The notes under the pieces were generated by a model, which did not search any database, was not told where the DNA came from, and worked only from the letters and a program-made list of their open reading frames with translations. From positions 33,979 through 97,978 of the forward strand of contig DASYEM010000079.1 in assembly GCA_036499025.1 (NCBI GenBank): 64,000 nt of DNA, read 5' to 3'. The position numbers and the translations under genes are program-made. The DNA comes from Parvibaculum sp036499025 (lineage in GTDB: Bacteria > Pseudomonadota > Alphaproteobacteria > Parvibaculales > Parvibaculaceae). Positions 1 to 8,256 of the stretch are shown piece after piece (the first letter of the stretch is position 1; the number at the start of each line of letters is the position of its first letter).

Positions 1-1455
1 AGCAAGCGCCGTGCAGGCGCGGCCGTCGGCGTCGCGGGACCAGAGATCTGGTTCCGCGCGCATACGCCGCGTCCCGGCCTCTTTCCCGGCCTCGCTGCGG
101 CGATGGAAGCGTTTTTCACGCGCCATCGCCGCAAGCTGCCCTATGTGCATGCCGTCTTCTTCGTCGGCTTCCTCGTCGCCATCATCCTTCCGCTCTTCCT
201 GCCTCTGCCGCCGGAAGATGCGACGCCGCTCAACAACTTCACGCTGGCGGTCAATTTTTCCTTTTGGGGTCTCTGGTTTCCGCTGGTTTTTCTCTCGGTC
301 CTCTTCACCGGACGGAGCTGGTGCGGCGTGCTCTGTCCGATGGGGGCCGCGTCCGAATGGGCGAACCGCGTCGGGCTGAAGCGCAAGATTCCCGGCTGGC
401 TGCGCTGGGAAGGCGCGCCCATCGTCAGCTTCCTCGTCATCACCGTTCTCGGCCAGACGGTCGGCGTGCGCGATCATCCGCTCGGCATCGCCGAAGTATT
501 CGGCGGCACACTGCTGGCGGCGCTCGCCATCGGCTTTCTCTATGGTCGCAACAAACGCGCCTGGTGCCGCCATGCCTGTCCCATCGGCTTGCTGCTCGGC
601 GTCTTCTCTCGGCTCGGCGCGGTGCAGTTCGCCGTGAAGAGCAAGCATCCGGGCGGCGATCTCTATACCGAACGCGGCGTCTGCCCGACCATGATCGCCA
701 TTCCGCGCAAGGAAGAATCCCGCCACTGCATCGAATGTTTCCGCTGCGTGAAACCGTCCTCGCCCGGCGGCCTCTTTCTCCGCCTGCGCGCGCCCGGCGA
801 TGAAGTCGCGCGCATCCGCGACCACAATCCGAACATGGCCGAGCTCTGGTTCATGTTCCTCGGCACCGGGGCGGCGCTTGGCGGCTTTCTCTGGCTCGCC
901 CTGTCCAGCTACCAGACGATCCGCATGGCCGTCGGCGCATGGGCGATCGAACACGGCATGTTTTGGGTCGGCTCGCCCGGCCCGTGGTGGCTGATGAGCG
1001 TGCATCCCGAAGCGCGCGAAGTTTTCACCTGGCTCGATTTCGGCATGATCGTCGGCTTCATGATGGGCTGGGCCTTGTTGCTCGCCGCCGGGCTTTTCGT
1101 GGCGACGGGCGTTTCGGCCTGGCTGGCTGGGCGCTTCGGCAGCGCCGATGCATTCGCCACGCGCTTTGTCGAGCTCGGCTACCAGTTCGCGCCCGCCGCG
1201 ATGGTCTCTCTGCTGATCGGTCTCGGCGGCAAGCTTTTCGATACGGCTGTGGCGGCGGGCATTCCCGCAAGCGAAGTCGGCGCGCTGAAAGCGGCGCTGC
1301 TCGGCGGCGCCGTCATCTGGGGTCTTGTGCTTGCCACGCGCATTCTCTCGCGGCAGGGCGTTTCGCCGCGCGGTCGCATCGCGGCGCTCGTGCCCGGCCT
1401 TATAGGAAGTCTCTTTATCGCGTTCTGCTGGTGGCCTGCGGTCATCGGTTCCTGA
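1..1455 (+). CDS. FtrD-like 4Fe-4S membrane protein, 5' end off the window
   Basis: Polytopic membrane protein with two CxxxCP iron-sulphur motifs (CGVLCP near base 330, CRHACP near base 570) and a further CIECFRC cluster near base 730, as in NapH/RnfE-type polyferredoxins. The next gene encodes a P19/FtrA iron protein. In Brucella and Bordetella FtrABCD the fourth member is just such a ferredoxin, thought to handle electrons during Fe(II) uptake. An ATG exists at 103, but the same frame is open with strongly coding codon use back to base 1 and no ribosome site precedes 103. I therefore read the gene as running in from the left edge. The FTR1 permease expected in this operon would lie outside the window. 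The role in iron transport is inferred from the neighbour; the iron-sulphur family assignment is firm. Confidence 0.8.
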   Translation, partial: SKRRAGAAVGVAGPEIWFRAHTPRPGLFPGLAAAMEAFFTRHRRKLPYVHAVFFVGFLVAIILPLFLPLPPEDATPLNNFTLAVNFSFWGLWFPLVFLSVLFTGRSWCGVLCPMGAASEWANRVGLKRKIPGWLRWEGAPIVSFLVITVLGQTVGVRDHPLGIAEVFGGTLLAALAIGFLYGRNKRAWCRHACPIGLLLGVFSRLGAVQFAVKSKHPGGDLYTERGVCPTMIAIPRKEESRHCIECFRCVKPSSPGGLFLRLRAPGDEVARIRDHNPNMAELWFMFLGTGAALGGFLWLALSSYQTIRMAVGAWAIEHGMFWVGSPGPWWLMSVHPEAREVFTWLDFGMIVGFMMGWALLLAAGLFVATGVSAWLAGRFGSADAFATRFVELGYQFAPAAMVSLLIGLGGKLFDTAVAAGIPASEVGALKAALLGGAVIWGLVLATRILSRQGVSPRGRIAALVPGLIGSLFIAFCWWPAVIGS

Positions 1456-1495
1456 TTTTACCAGCCTGCCCAACCAAGTCTGAAAGGACAATAAG

Positions 1496-2041
1496 ATGAG
1501 AAGATTTGCAAAACACCTTCGGGTGTTGTCGGCGACGGCTGCCTTGGCGGCCCTTTCCACAGCGCCCGCTTTCGCCGCAGAGGTTCCCATTGGCAATCCA
1601 ATCGAGAAAGACGGCATGAATGTCGCCGCCGTCTATCTGCAGTCGGTGATGATGGCGCCGATGCTGCCCGGCATGGACAAGCCGAGCGACGTCCATCTTG
1701 AAGCCGATATTCATGCGCTGAAAGGCAATGAGAACGGCTTTCGCGATGAAGAGTGGATTCCTTATCTCACGATCACCTATCACCTCGAAAAGGAAGGTTC
1801 GACCTGGAAGGCAACCGGCGCTTTCATGCCGATGTGCGCCGATGACGGTCCGCACTATGGCGACAACGTGAAACTCGACGGTCCCGGCAAATATCACCTC
1901 ACCTATGACATCGAGCCGCCGGCCTATAACGGCTTTTATCATCACGTCGATAAAGAGACGGGCACGAAGGAATGGTGGGCGCCGTTCCAGGTGGCGTGGG
2001 ACTTTACCTATGTCGGCGTCGGCAAGAAGGGTGGCTACTGA
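1496..2041 (+). CDS. Periplasmic P19/FtrA-type high-affinity iron transport protein
   Basis: A 181-residue exported protein with a clear Sec signal peptide ending around AFA-AE at residue 27. It carries the P19 family signature: a DVHLEADIHA segment and a Met/His-rich stretch MPMCADDGPHYGDN, whose Met and His residues bind copper and iron in Campylobacter P19. P19/FtrA proteins bind ferrous iron in the periplasm and pass it to an FTR1-type permease. The start ATG has an AGGACA ribosome site. It follows the FtrD-like gene by 40 bases and looks like the last gene of the operon, since the next element is an intergenic repeat. Confidence 0.88.
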   Translation: MRRFAKHLRVLSATAALAALSTAPAFAAEVPIGNPIEKDGMNVAAVYLQSVMMAPMLPGMDKPSDVHLEADIHALKGNENGFRDEEWIPYLTITYHLEKEGSTWKATGAFMPMCADDGPHYGDNVKLDGPGKYHLTYDIEPPAYNGFYHHVDKETGTKEWWAPFQVAWDFTYVGVGKKGGY

Positions 2042-2051
2042 TCTCAGTATC

Positions 2052-2155
2052 CGTCATTGCGAGCCCCCGGGTCCGCGCGTAGCGCGGCCCAAGGACAGGC
2101 TCCGCGAAGCAATCCAGAGCCGCAAGGACTGGATTGCTTCGGCCTCGCAATGACG
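2052..2155. repeat. Dispersed palindromic intergenic repeat
   Basis: Outer arms CGTCATTGCGAG (2052-2063) and CTCGCAATGACG (2144-2155) are exact inverse complements. Inner arms GAAGCAATCCAG (2106-2117) and CTGGATTGCTTC (2129-2140) are also perfect. The element folds into a long imperfect hairpin between two gene ends. Elements with these arms are common intergenic repeats in several alphaproteobacteria. It may also act as a transcript end for the iron operon. Confidence 0.75.
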
Positions 2156-2166
2156 AAAGTCGAATG

Positions 2167-2403
2167 CTAGTTGCACTTGCCTTCCTTCTGGCATCCGACG
2201 TAAGCGCCTGCCGCGCCGCCGACCGCTGCGCCGACAAGCGCGCCTGTGAGAAGGCTCGTCCCGGCAATGGCGGTGGCCGCAAGCCCGACCGCGCCGCCAA
2301 TGGCGCCGCCCGACACCGCGCCCTGTTCGGTCGAGTTCATGTTGGCGCAACCGCTCGTTCCGAGCAGCGCCGCGACGGTCAGGGCTATCGCGATCTTTTT
2401 CAT
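2167..2403 (-). CDS. Small glycine-zipper lipoprotein
   Basis: A 78-residue protein with a lipoprotein signal (LLGTSGC, lipidated Cys at about residue 19). An Ala/Gly-rich segment follows with repeated GGAxGG and GAxxG spacing typical of glycine-zipper (YMGG/OsmB-like) membrane-inserting domains. A Cys lies close to the C-terminus in GCQKEGKCN. Family members are small outer-membrane or periplasmic lipoproteins, often stress induced. No specific function can be given. It is a single gene on the opposite strand to its neighbours. Confidence 0.75.
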   Translation of the reverse strand: MKKIAIALTVAALLGTSGCANMNSTEQGAVSGGAIGGAVGLAATAIAGTSLLTGALVGAAVGGAAGAYVGCQKEGKCN

Positions 2404-2536
2404 TCAAACCTCCGTAACGAAGGACGCCACGATCCCCGGCGTCCGCCCGCGCGCCCCCGCACATGGAGGCCAAAGCGTCGAATGCATTCGAGTCGAAAAT
2501 GAGTCTGAAATCCGGCGATAGGCGGGCCATGCACTT

Positions 2537-3313
2537 GTGCGTGAGTCTGTGTTCGCAGATGATCGCCCCGTGACCCAATCGAAACGACCCTTTCGGGCGG
2601 CGGGCGGCGCGCGAAAGACCTCCGCGCGTTCGCCCAAGCGTTCAACTTTCAGACGATTGCTAGGCGATCTTCTGCTTGTGCTGTTCATCGCTCCGGCGCT
2701 TGTGCTGCTGCTTTATCGCATTCTCCCGCCGCCGGTGACGCCACTGATGCTCATTCGCCTGATCGAAGGTCATGGCGGCATCACCAAGACATGGAAGCCG
2801 TTGTCGGAGATTTCACCGAACCTGCAACGCGCCGTCATCGCATCCGAGGATGCGAAGTTCTGCCAGCATAACGGCTTCGACTGGGCCGCCGTCGACAAGG
2901 CCATCGAGCACAATCAGGCGGGCGGCAACATGCGCGGTGCGAGCACCATCAGCATGCAGACCGCGAAAAATCTCTTTCTCTGGCCCGAGCGCAATTTGTT
3001 GCGCAAAGGCGCCGAAGCCTATCTGACGGTGTGGCTTGAGGCGTTGCTGCCCAAGAAGCGCATTCTTGAACTCTATCTCAACGAGATCGAATGGGGTCCC
3101 GGCCTCTATGGCGCGGAAGCGGCGGCGCGCGAATATTTCGGCGTCAGCGCCGCGCATCTCACTTCTTATCAGGCAGCGCTGATGGCGACGGCCTTGCCCA
3201 ATCCGCTCAACTGGCGTCCCGACCGTCCCGGCCCGTGGCAGCGCGACCGCGCGGGCACCATTCAGGCGCGCATGAACAGCGTTCCGCTCGGCAAGGGAAC
3301 GCCCTGCACCTGA
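2537..3313 (+). CDS. mtgA: Monofunctional biosynthetic peptidoglycan transglycosylase
   Basis: A GT51-family glycosyltransferase that polymerises lipid II into glycan strands at the inner membrane. A basic N-terminus and one membrane helix (about residues 46-66) precede the catalytic domain. The domain carries EDAKFCQHNGFDW (catalytic Glu), RGASTISMQTAKNLFLW, RKGAEAYLT and KKRILELYLNEIEWG. There is no transpeptidase domain, so it is MtgA rather than a class A PBP. The start used is a GTG at 2537. Another GTG at 2570 would give 247 residues, nearer the usual 225-245, and neither has a strong ribosome site. It ends four bases before the convergent Tat protein gene. Confidence 0.92.
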   Translation: MRESVFADDRPVTQSKRPFRAAGGARKTSARSPKRSTFRRLLGDLLLVLFIAPALVLLLYRILPPPVTPLMLIRLIEGHGGITKTWKPLSEISPNLQRAVIASEDAKFCQHNGFDWAAVDKAIEHNQAGGNMRGASTISMQTAKNLFLWPERNLLRKGAEAYLTVWLEALLPKKRILELYLNEIEWGPGLYGAEAAAREYFGVSAAHLTSYQAALMATALPNPLNWRPDRPGPWQRDRAGTIQARMNSVPLGKGTPCT

Positions 3314-3316
3314 AGC

Positions 3317-3757
3317 CTAGCTGTGTGTGACGGCGGGCGCCGCGTGCTGCGGCTCGTGATGCACGGCGGCCAATGCGCAAAGCTCCGCGCTGGTCCGCGC
3401 CATCTGCCAGCCCGCGACGTCGATCATTTCGCCATGCTCGAAATCGTGACGGATGCGCGCGGCAAGCGCGGCGCGCATTTCGTCAGGTGTGCCGCCGGGT
3501 TGCCAGCCATGGGTGCGCAGGCGCTTGGCGATCTTGGCGGCGACGGCTTTCTGTTTTTCGGGGCCGGATGTTTCGATGAGCTGACGGCCGATGACGGCGG
3601 CGCCCGCCGGATCGGCGAGCATCGCCAGCAATTCGTCGGCAAGGCTCCCGGTTTCGCGCTCAAGCAAACGGAACGAGGCGGGCAAGGCGGCCGCGGCCAC
3701 GGCGACGCCGCCGAGGATCAGCATATTCCGGCGCGAGATGGTGCGTTCATCGCTCAT
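3317..3757 (-). CDS. Tat-exported small subunit partner of a GMC dehydrogenase
   Basis: A 146-residue protein with a twin-arginine leader (TISRRNMLILGG followed by an Ala-rich core). The body is helical and ends in the WQMARTSAELCALAAV motif seen in sorbitol/gluconate dehydrogenase small-subunit-like proteins. These usually accompany GMC flavoproteins and are needed for their export or assembly. It begins two bases after the stop of the GMC oxidoreductase on the same strand, so the two are surely co-translated. The frame is open further upstream, but that part overlaps the GMC gene in another frame; the MSDERT start fits the Tat signal. The subunit role is inferred from family and context. 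Confidence 0.78.
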   Translation of the reverse strand: MSDERTISRRNMLILGGVAVAAAALPASFRLLERETGSLADELLAMLADPAGAAVIGRQLIETSGPEKQKAVAAKIAKRLRTHGWQPGGTPDEMRAALAARIRHDFEHGEMIDVAGWQMARTSAELCALAAVHHEPQHAAPAVTHS

Positions 3758-3759
3758 GA

Positions 3760-5298
3760 CTACACTCCTCTCACGAATTTCTGCTGCACATGATCGGCAA
3801 GGCGCAGCGCCAGCGCGACGATGGTCAGCGTCGGATTGACGGTCGAAGAGGTCGTGAAGACCGAGCTGCCGGCGACATAGAGATTGGAAATGCCGTGGAC
3901 CTTGCAGTCGCCGTCGACGACGCCCTTGCGCGGGTCGGCAGACATGCGCGTCGTGCCCATGTGATGGTTGCCCCAGCCTTCCGCCTCGTCCCAGGTATCC
4001 TTGTCCTTGAACAGAATGCGTACATTGCCGTTGCCCCATGAGCCGAAGGAGCGGGCGAGCGTTTCGAGGTTGAGGCGCAGATTGGCGCGATCCGAGGCCG
4101 AGAGACGCCAGTCGATCTTGGTGCGGTTAAGGCCGAGCGCATCCTTGCTTTGCGACAGCGAAATGCGGCTGTCGGGGTTCGGCGACTGTTCGGTCGCGCA
4201 GCCCGTGCCGTAGCGCATCCCGAGAACGGGACCGGCGGCGGGTTCGGCAGTCGTCGAATGGATGAGCTGCAGCAATCCGGGTTCGAGGTCGCGCACGGGT
4301 TCGGGATCTTTTTCCTCGACGTCCTGATCGGTGCGGATTTCCTTCGCCTTATAGAAGGTCATCACCGTGCCGAGCCTGCGATTGCGGCGCAGATAGTCGT
4401 CGGTGAACATGAAGACGCCGCGAATATTGGCGCCGTTCAGTTTGGTATAGGTCTGGTAATAGGGTGCGACGTTCTCAGGATTGGTCAGCAGAATTTCGAC
4501 GGGTCGGTCGATATGCGGATGTTCCATGAAGAAGCGTCCGACAACGCCGCGCGCATTGCCGAGGCCCGCCTTCTCGACGCTGTTCGACATCAGCAGCGTC
4601 CGCGCGTTTTCGATGCCGCCGGTGGCGAGGATCACCAGCTTCGGGCGCACTTCAAAACGCTTGCCGCTCAGCGTGCCGACGCGCAGATGATCGATCGTCG
4701 AGGCGTCGTCGGTCGGCACGATCTCCATCACGTTGGAGTTCAGATAGGTCTTCACGTTCGAGGCGTGTTCGATGTCCTTGCGATACGTCCAGCCGAAGCG
4801 CGTCGGCGGGCTGTATTCAAACCAGCGCGTCATTACCTCGCCGCCGGGCAGCGGCAGCGGAGCGTTCTTGCCGCCTTCGGACCAGAAGTCGGCATCGTCA
4901 TAGTTGAAGGGTCCGATTTCAGCGACGCCATTGGCCTTGCGGTAATAAGGCTCGAGGTCTTCGCGCGTGATCGGCCAGCCCGAATGAGGCACCCAATCGC
5001 GCTGCTCGAAGTCGATGGGTTCGAAAGGGCGGCACCAGCCTCCCCAATGGTTGGTCGAGCCGCCGAAATAGCGCAGGCGCGAGGTGTCGAGCGTATAGGG
5101 AACGCCGACGCTCTCGCCCTCGTAAAGCGCCTGCGTGTCGGGATCGAAGTCGAAACCACCGCTTTCGATGAGGGTGACATGGGCGTCCGAGCCGCGGAGC
5201 GCGCGTGCAATCGTAATGCCGGCTGCGCCCGCACCGATAATGGCAATGTCGGTTTCGATCACGGTGCCATCCGGCACCTGCCGCCCGTCGATAAACAT
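3760..5298 (-). CDS. GMC-family FAD oxidoreductase
   Basis: A 512-residue flavoprotein with an N-terminal Rossmann motif IIGAGAAGITIARAL (about residues 20-34), an FGGSTNHWGG segment, an internal LATGGIENAR motif, and the C-terminal GMC signature GNHHMGTTRM followed by GSSVFTTSSTVNPTLT. The His of that motif is the likely catalytic base. Members oxidise alcohols or sugars and pass electrons to cytochromes or quinones. The substrate cannot be read from sequence. The protein has no leader of its own. The adjacent Tat-signal small protein may carry it to the periplasm, as in sugar dehydrogenase complexes. Confidence 0.85.
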   Translation of the reverse strand: MFIDGRQVPDGTVIETDIAIIGAGAAGITIARALRGSDAHVTLIESGGFDFDPDTQALYEGESVGVPYTLDTSRLRYFGGSTNHWGGWCRPFEPIDFEQRDWVPHSGWPITREDLEPYYRKANGVAEIGPFNYDDADFWSEGGKNAPLPLPGGEVMTRWFEYSPPTRFGWTYRKDIEHASNVKTYLNSNVMEIVPTDDASTIDHLRVGTLSGKRFEVRPKLVILATGGIENARTLLMSNSVEKAGLGNARGVVGRFFMEHPHIDRPVEILLTNPENVAPYYQTYTKLNGANIRGVFMFTDDYLRRNRRLGTVMTFYKAKEIRTDQDVEEKDPEPVRDLEPGLLQLIHSTTAEPAAGPVLGMRYGTGCATEQSPNPDSRISLSQSKDALGLNRTKIDWRLSASDRANLRLNLETLARSFGSWGNGNVRILFKDKDTWDEAEGWGNHHMGTTRMSADPRKGVVDGDCKVHGISNLYVAGSSVFTTSSTVNPTLTIVALALRLADHVQQKFVRGV

Positions 5299-5648
5299 GT
5301 CTCGCTCCGGCTTTCGCGTCCGGTCCCTATGTCCCTTGGCAGCGAAGGGTCTTGGCGGCTGCCGCCTCGGGAGAACGCCTTAGTTTGGTATGTTTCACAC
5401 GCGTGTCAATTTTACGGCCCAATATGGAAATTCCGGTGGCGGCAAGCGGTTCCATACCCCAGGGGCCGAAAGGCCGGGGTGGCTGAAAATGCCGGTGTTT
5501 TAGGCTGGACCCGCCTTGAGCGTCTGTGTCAGGTTCTCTTCAAACAAGAACGCCCCCGGTTCAACGGGCAGACCTCTCCAGGAGGTCGGCGAAGCGGTTC
5601 GCTCCGATTCGCGTGGGTTCAGGGACGGCTTTCAAACGGAGAACTGAC
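5299..5648. other. Divergent intergenic region with a palindrome
   Basis: 350 bases between the divergent GMC oxidoreductase and aldehyde dehydrogenase genes. A perfect 10-base palindrome ACACGCGTGT lies at 5397-5406 in a locally AT-richer stretch, a plausible regulator site serving both genes. The ribosome site GGAG of the dehydrogenase is at 5639-5642. The frame upstream of the dehydrogenase is open, but codon use there is not gene-like. Confidence 0.4.
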
Positions 5649-7076
5649 ATGACCGATTATCTGAAATTCTACATCAACGGCAAATGGGTCGAACCCAGCG
5701 CGCCCAAGACGCTCGACGTCATCAACCCGGCGACCGAAGAGTCGATCGGCAAGATCAGCCTCGGCAATGCCGACGACGTCAACAAGGCCGTCGCCGCCGC
5801 CAAAGCCGCCTTCCCGAAGTTTTCCGCCACGTCGAAGAAGGAGCGCATCGAGCTTCTCCAGTCGATCATGGCCGTCTACCAGAAGCGCACCCCGGAAATC
5901 GCTGCGGCGATCACCTCCGAAATGGGCGCGCCGTCGAAGCTTTCCCTCTATGCGCAGGCCGCGATGGGCATGGCGCATTTCAACACCAATCTCGAACTGC
6001 TGAAGTCCTATGAGTTCGAGACCGACAAGGGCAACACGCGCATCGTGCGCGAGCCGGTCGGCGTCTGCGCCTTCATCACGCCCTGGAACTGGCCGATCAA
6101 CCAGATCGCCTGCAAGGTGGCTCCGGCTCTCGCCGTCGGCTGCACGATGGTTCTGAAGCCATCGGAAGTCGCGCCGATCAACGCCTATCTCTTCGCTGAA
6201 ATTCTGCATGAAGCGGGCGTCCCGGCCGGCGTCTTCAACCTCGTCAACGGCGACGGCGTCGGCGTCGGTTCGCCGCTCTCGGCTCACCCCGATGTGGACA
6301 TGGTGTCCTTCACCGGTTCGACGCGCGCAGGCGTGCTCGTCTCCAAGGCCGCTGCCGATACGATCAAGCGTGTCGCGCTCGAACTCGGCGGCAAGTCGGC
6401 CAACATCGTTCTCGACGATGCCGATTTCAACAAGGCGATTGCCGGCGGCGTTGTCGGCATGATGAGCAACTCGGGCCAGTCGTGCAACGCGCCGACCCGC
6501 ATGCTCGTCCCCGCCAAGCGTCATGACGAAGCCGTCGCCATCGCGAAGGCCGCCGCCGCCACCGTGAAGGCGGGCGATCCGAACGCCGAAGGCACGACCA
6601 TCGGTCCGGTCGTCTCGGAAGTGCAGTTCAACAAGATCCAGGCGCTCATCCAGAAGGGTATCGACGAAGGCGCGACGCTCGTCGCCGGTGGCGTCGGTCG
6701 CCCGGACGGTCTCAACAAGGGCTATTACGTCCGCCCGACCGTCTTTGCGAACGTCACCAACGACATGACGATCGCGCGCGAAGAAATCTTCGGCCCGGTT
6801 CTCTCGATCCTGCCCTACAAGGACGAAGAAGACGCCATCGCCATCGCCAACGACACGGTCTATGGCCTGTCGGGCTATGTGCAGGGCGAGCCCGAGCATG
6901 CAAAGAAGGTCGCCTCGCGGCTTCGCACCGGCAACGTGCATCTGAACGGCGCCGGCCCGGACCTCAACGCGCCCTTCGGCGGCTACAAGCAGTCGGGCAA
7001 CGGTCGCGAGTGGGGCGAGTTCGGCTTTGAAGAGTTCCTCGAAGTGAAGGCCGTTCTCGGCTTCAACGCCGCCTGA
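5649..7076 (+). CDS. NAD(P)-dependent aldehyde dehydrogenase
   Basis: A 475-residue member of the ALDH superfamily, oxidising an aldehyde to the acid in the cytoplasm. It has the coenzyme motif ITPWNWPINQ, the catalytic Glu245 in ELGGKS, the nucleophile Cys279 in GQSCNAPTRM (34 residues apart, as in the family) and EEIFGPVLSI near the end. The start is the ATG at 5649 with GGAG six bases upstream. The frame is open further upstream without a better start. The substrate is unknown. It is a single gene closed by a strong terminator and divergent from an alcohol-oxidising GMC enzyme, which could make its aldehyde substrate. Confidence 0.93.
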   Translation: MTDYLKFYINGKWVEPSAPKTLDVINPATEESIGKISLGNADDVNKAVAAAKAAFPKFSATSKKERIELLQSIMAVYQKRTPEIAAAITSEMGAPSKLSLYAQAAMGMAHFNTNLELLKSYEFETDKGNTRIVREPVGVCAFITPWNWPINQIACKVAPALAVGCTMVLKPSEVAPINAYLFAEILHEAGVPAGVFNLVNGDGVGVGSPLSAHPDVDMVSFTGSTRAGVLVSKAAADTIKRVALELGGKSANIVLDDADFNKAIAGGVVGMMSNSGQSCNAPTRMLVPAKRHDEAVAIAKAAAATVKAGDPNAEGTTIGPVVSEVQFNKIQALIQKGIDEGATLVAGGVGRPDGLNKGYYVRPTVFANVTNDMTIAREEIFGPVLSILPYKDEEDAIAIANDTVYGLSGYVQGEPEHAKKVASRLRTGNVHLNGAGPDLNAPFGGYKQSGNGREWGEFGFEEFLEVKAVLGFNAA

Positions 7077-7097
7077 TTTTTCGGCATATCGAACAAG

Positions 7098-7130
7098 AAA
7101 CCGGCGCTCGCAAGGGCGCCGGTTTTTCTT
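7098..7130 (+). terminator. Rho-independent terminator of the aldehyde dehydrogenase gene
   Basis: Perfect 10-base stem AAACCGGCGC / GCGCCGGTTT with an 8-base loop, running straight into a T-rich tail, 22 bases after the stop codon. Confidence 0.9.
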
Positions 7131-7219
7131 TGGCCCTTTACGGGCCGCTCCGCTTTGACTGACCGTCATTCTCAAAAAGTGAAGAATGCGCCTCATCACA
7201 TTATCACGGAGCGAAGCGC

Positions 7220-8182
7220 ATGAAGTTTTCATCGATCGGCACTGGGCTGGCGGCACTGGGTCTTGTGCTTTTGCCCGCGCAGGCATCTGCCGGCGACGCT
7301 CCAAAATCGGTCTATGTCACGCTCGGCACCAATAGCGGGCCCATTCCCAATCCGCAGCGCGCCGAGCCCGCCAACTTCCTGCACTATGGCGATCAGAACA
7401 TTCTGGTCGATGCGGGCGATGCGGCTTCCTGGCAACTCGCCAAAGTGGGCGTCGATGTCGGTCAGGTGCAGACCGTCATCATCAGCCATCTGCATTTCGA
7501 TCACACCAGCGGCCTTTATGCTTTTTTGAGCCTGCGGTATCAGGAATTCATCACCGATCCCGTCACCATCTACGGACCACCGGGCATCAAGCGCGTGGTC
7601 GATAGCCTCATGGCCGGGATGGCGCCCAATAATGAAACGCCAAGCGGGCTCTGGTCGTGGATGCGCACATCGCCCGAGAAAATTTATACTGTGGTCGAGA
7701 TCGGCGATGGCGCGACATTCTCCGTCGGCAAGATCAAGGTCACGGCGGCGGAGAATTCGCACTACAGCTTCGCGCCGGGTAGCGAGGAAGCGAAGAAATA
7801 TGTTTCGCTCTCTTACCGCTTCGACGCGCCGGATCGTTCCATCGTCTTCACCGGCGACACCGGGCCGAGCGCGGCGGTCGAAAAGCTCGCGCGAAATGCG
7901 GATCTTCTAGTGAGCGAGATCATGGACCCCGACGTCGCGCTGAAGAAGATCGAAGAGAAGCGCTACATCCCCTTCTTCGCCGAAAGCGCCGTCAAAAGTC
8001 ACTTCTCGAAAGAGCATCTGTCGCCGACCGAGGTCGGACTTCTTGCCTCGCGCGCACATGTGAAGGCGCTGGTGCTGACGCATGACGCGTTGCCCGACGA
8101 GGCGATCCCGCAGGCGGGTAAAGAAATCGCCGCAAATTACAAAGGGTCTGTGGTTTTTGCCAAGGACCTCGACAAATTCTAG
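7220..8182 (+). CDS. Exported metallo-beta-lactamase-fold hydrolase
   Basis: A 320-residue protein with a Sec signal peptide (cleavage near AQASA-GD). Its MBL-fold metal site has HLHFDH (HxHxDH), a downstream His in AENSHYSF, the bridging Asp in FTGDTGPS and a final His in VLTHD. This metal set is shared by quorum-quenching lactonases, alkylsulfatase-like and organophosphate-type hydrolases, so the substrate is open. The start ATG at 7220 follows a CGGAGCGA ribosome site. It stands alone between a terminator and an unrelated gene. Confidence 0.8.
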   Translation: MKFSSIGTGLAALGLVLLPAQASAGDAPKSVYVTLGTNSGPIPNPQRAEPANFLHYGDQNILVDAGDAASWQLAKVGVDVGQVQTVIISHLHFDHTSGLYAFLSLRYQEFITDPVTIYGPPGIKRVVDSLMAGMAPNNETPSGLWSWMRTSPEKIYTVVEIGDGATFSVGKIKVTAAENSHYSFAPGSEEAKKYVSLSYRFDAPDRSIVFTGDTGPSAAVEKLARNADLLVSEIMDPDVALKKIEEKRYIPFFAESAVKSHFSKEHLSPTEVGLLASRAHVKALVLTHDALPDEAIPQAGKEIAANYKGSVVFAKDLDKF

Positions 8183-8256
8183 GCGGCGTCCGGTTCCCTT
8201 TTCAAGATCACGAAGCGGTCACGCATGAGAGGCCGGGCTCAAGGCAAAGTCCGGGC

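Noticed and set aside
4150..5652. 500-codon open frame on the plus strand
   Set aside because: Antisense to the GMC oxidoreductase, which has full family motifs.
5619..7304. 561-codon open frame on the minus strand
   Set aside because: It is antisense to the aldehyde dehydrogenase, whose catalytic motifs are clear; the antisense frame is Arg/Asp/Val-rich and has no recognisable domain. High GC3 in the real gene creates such frames.
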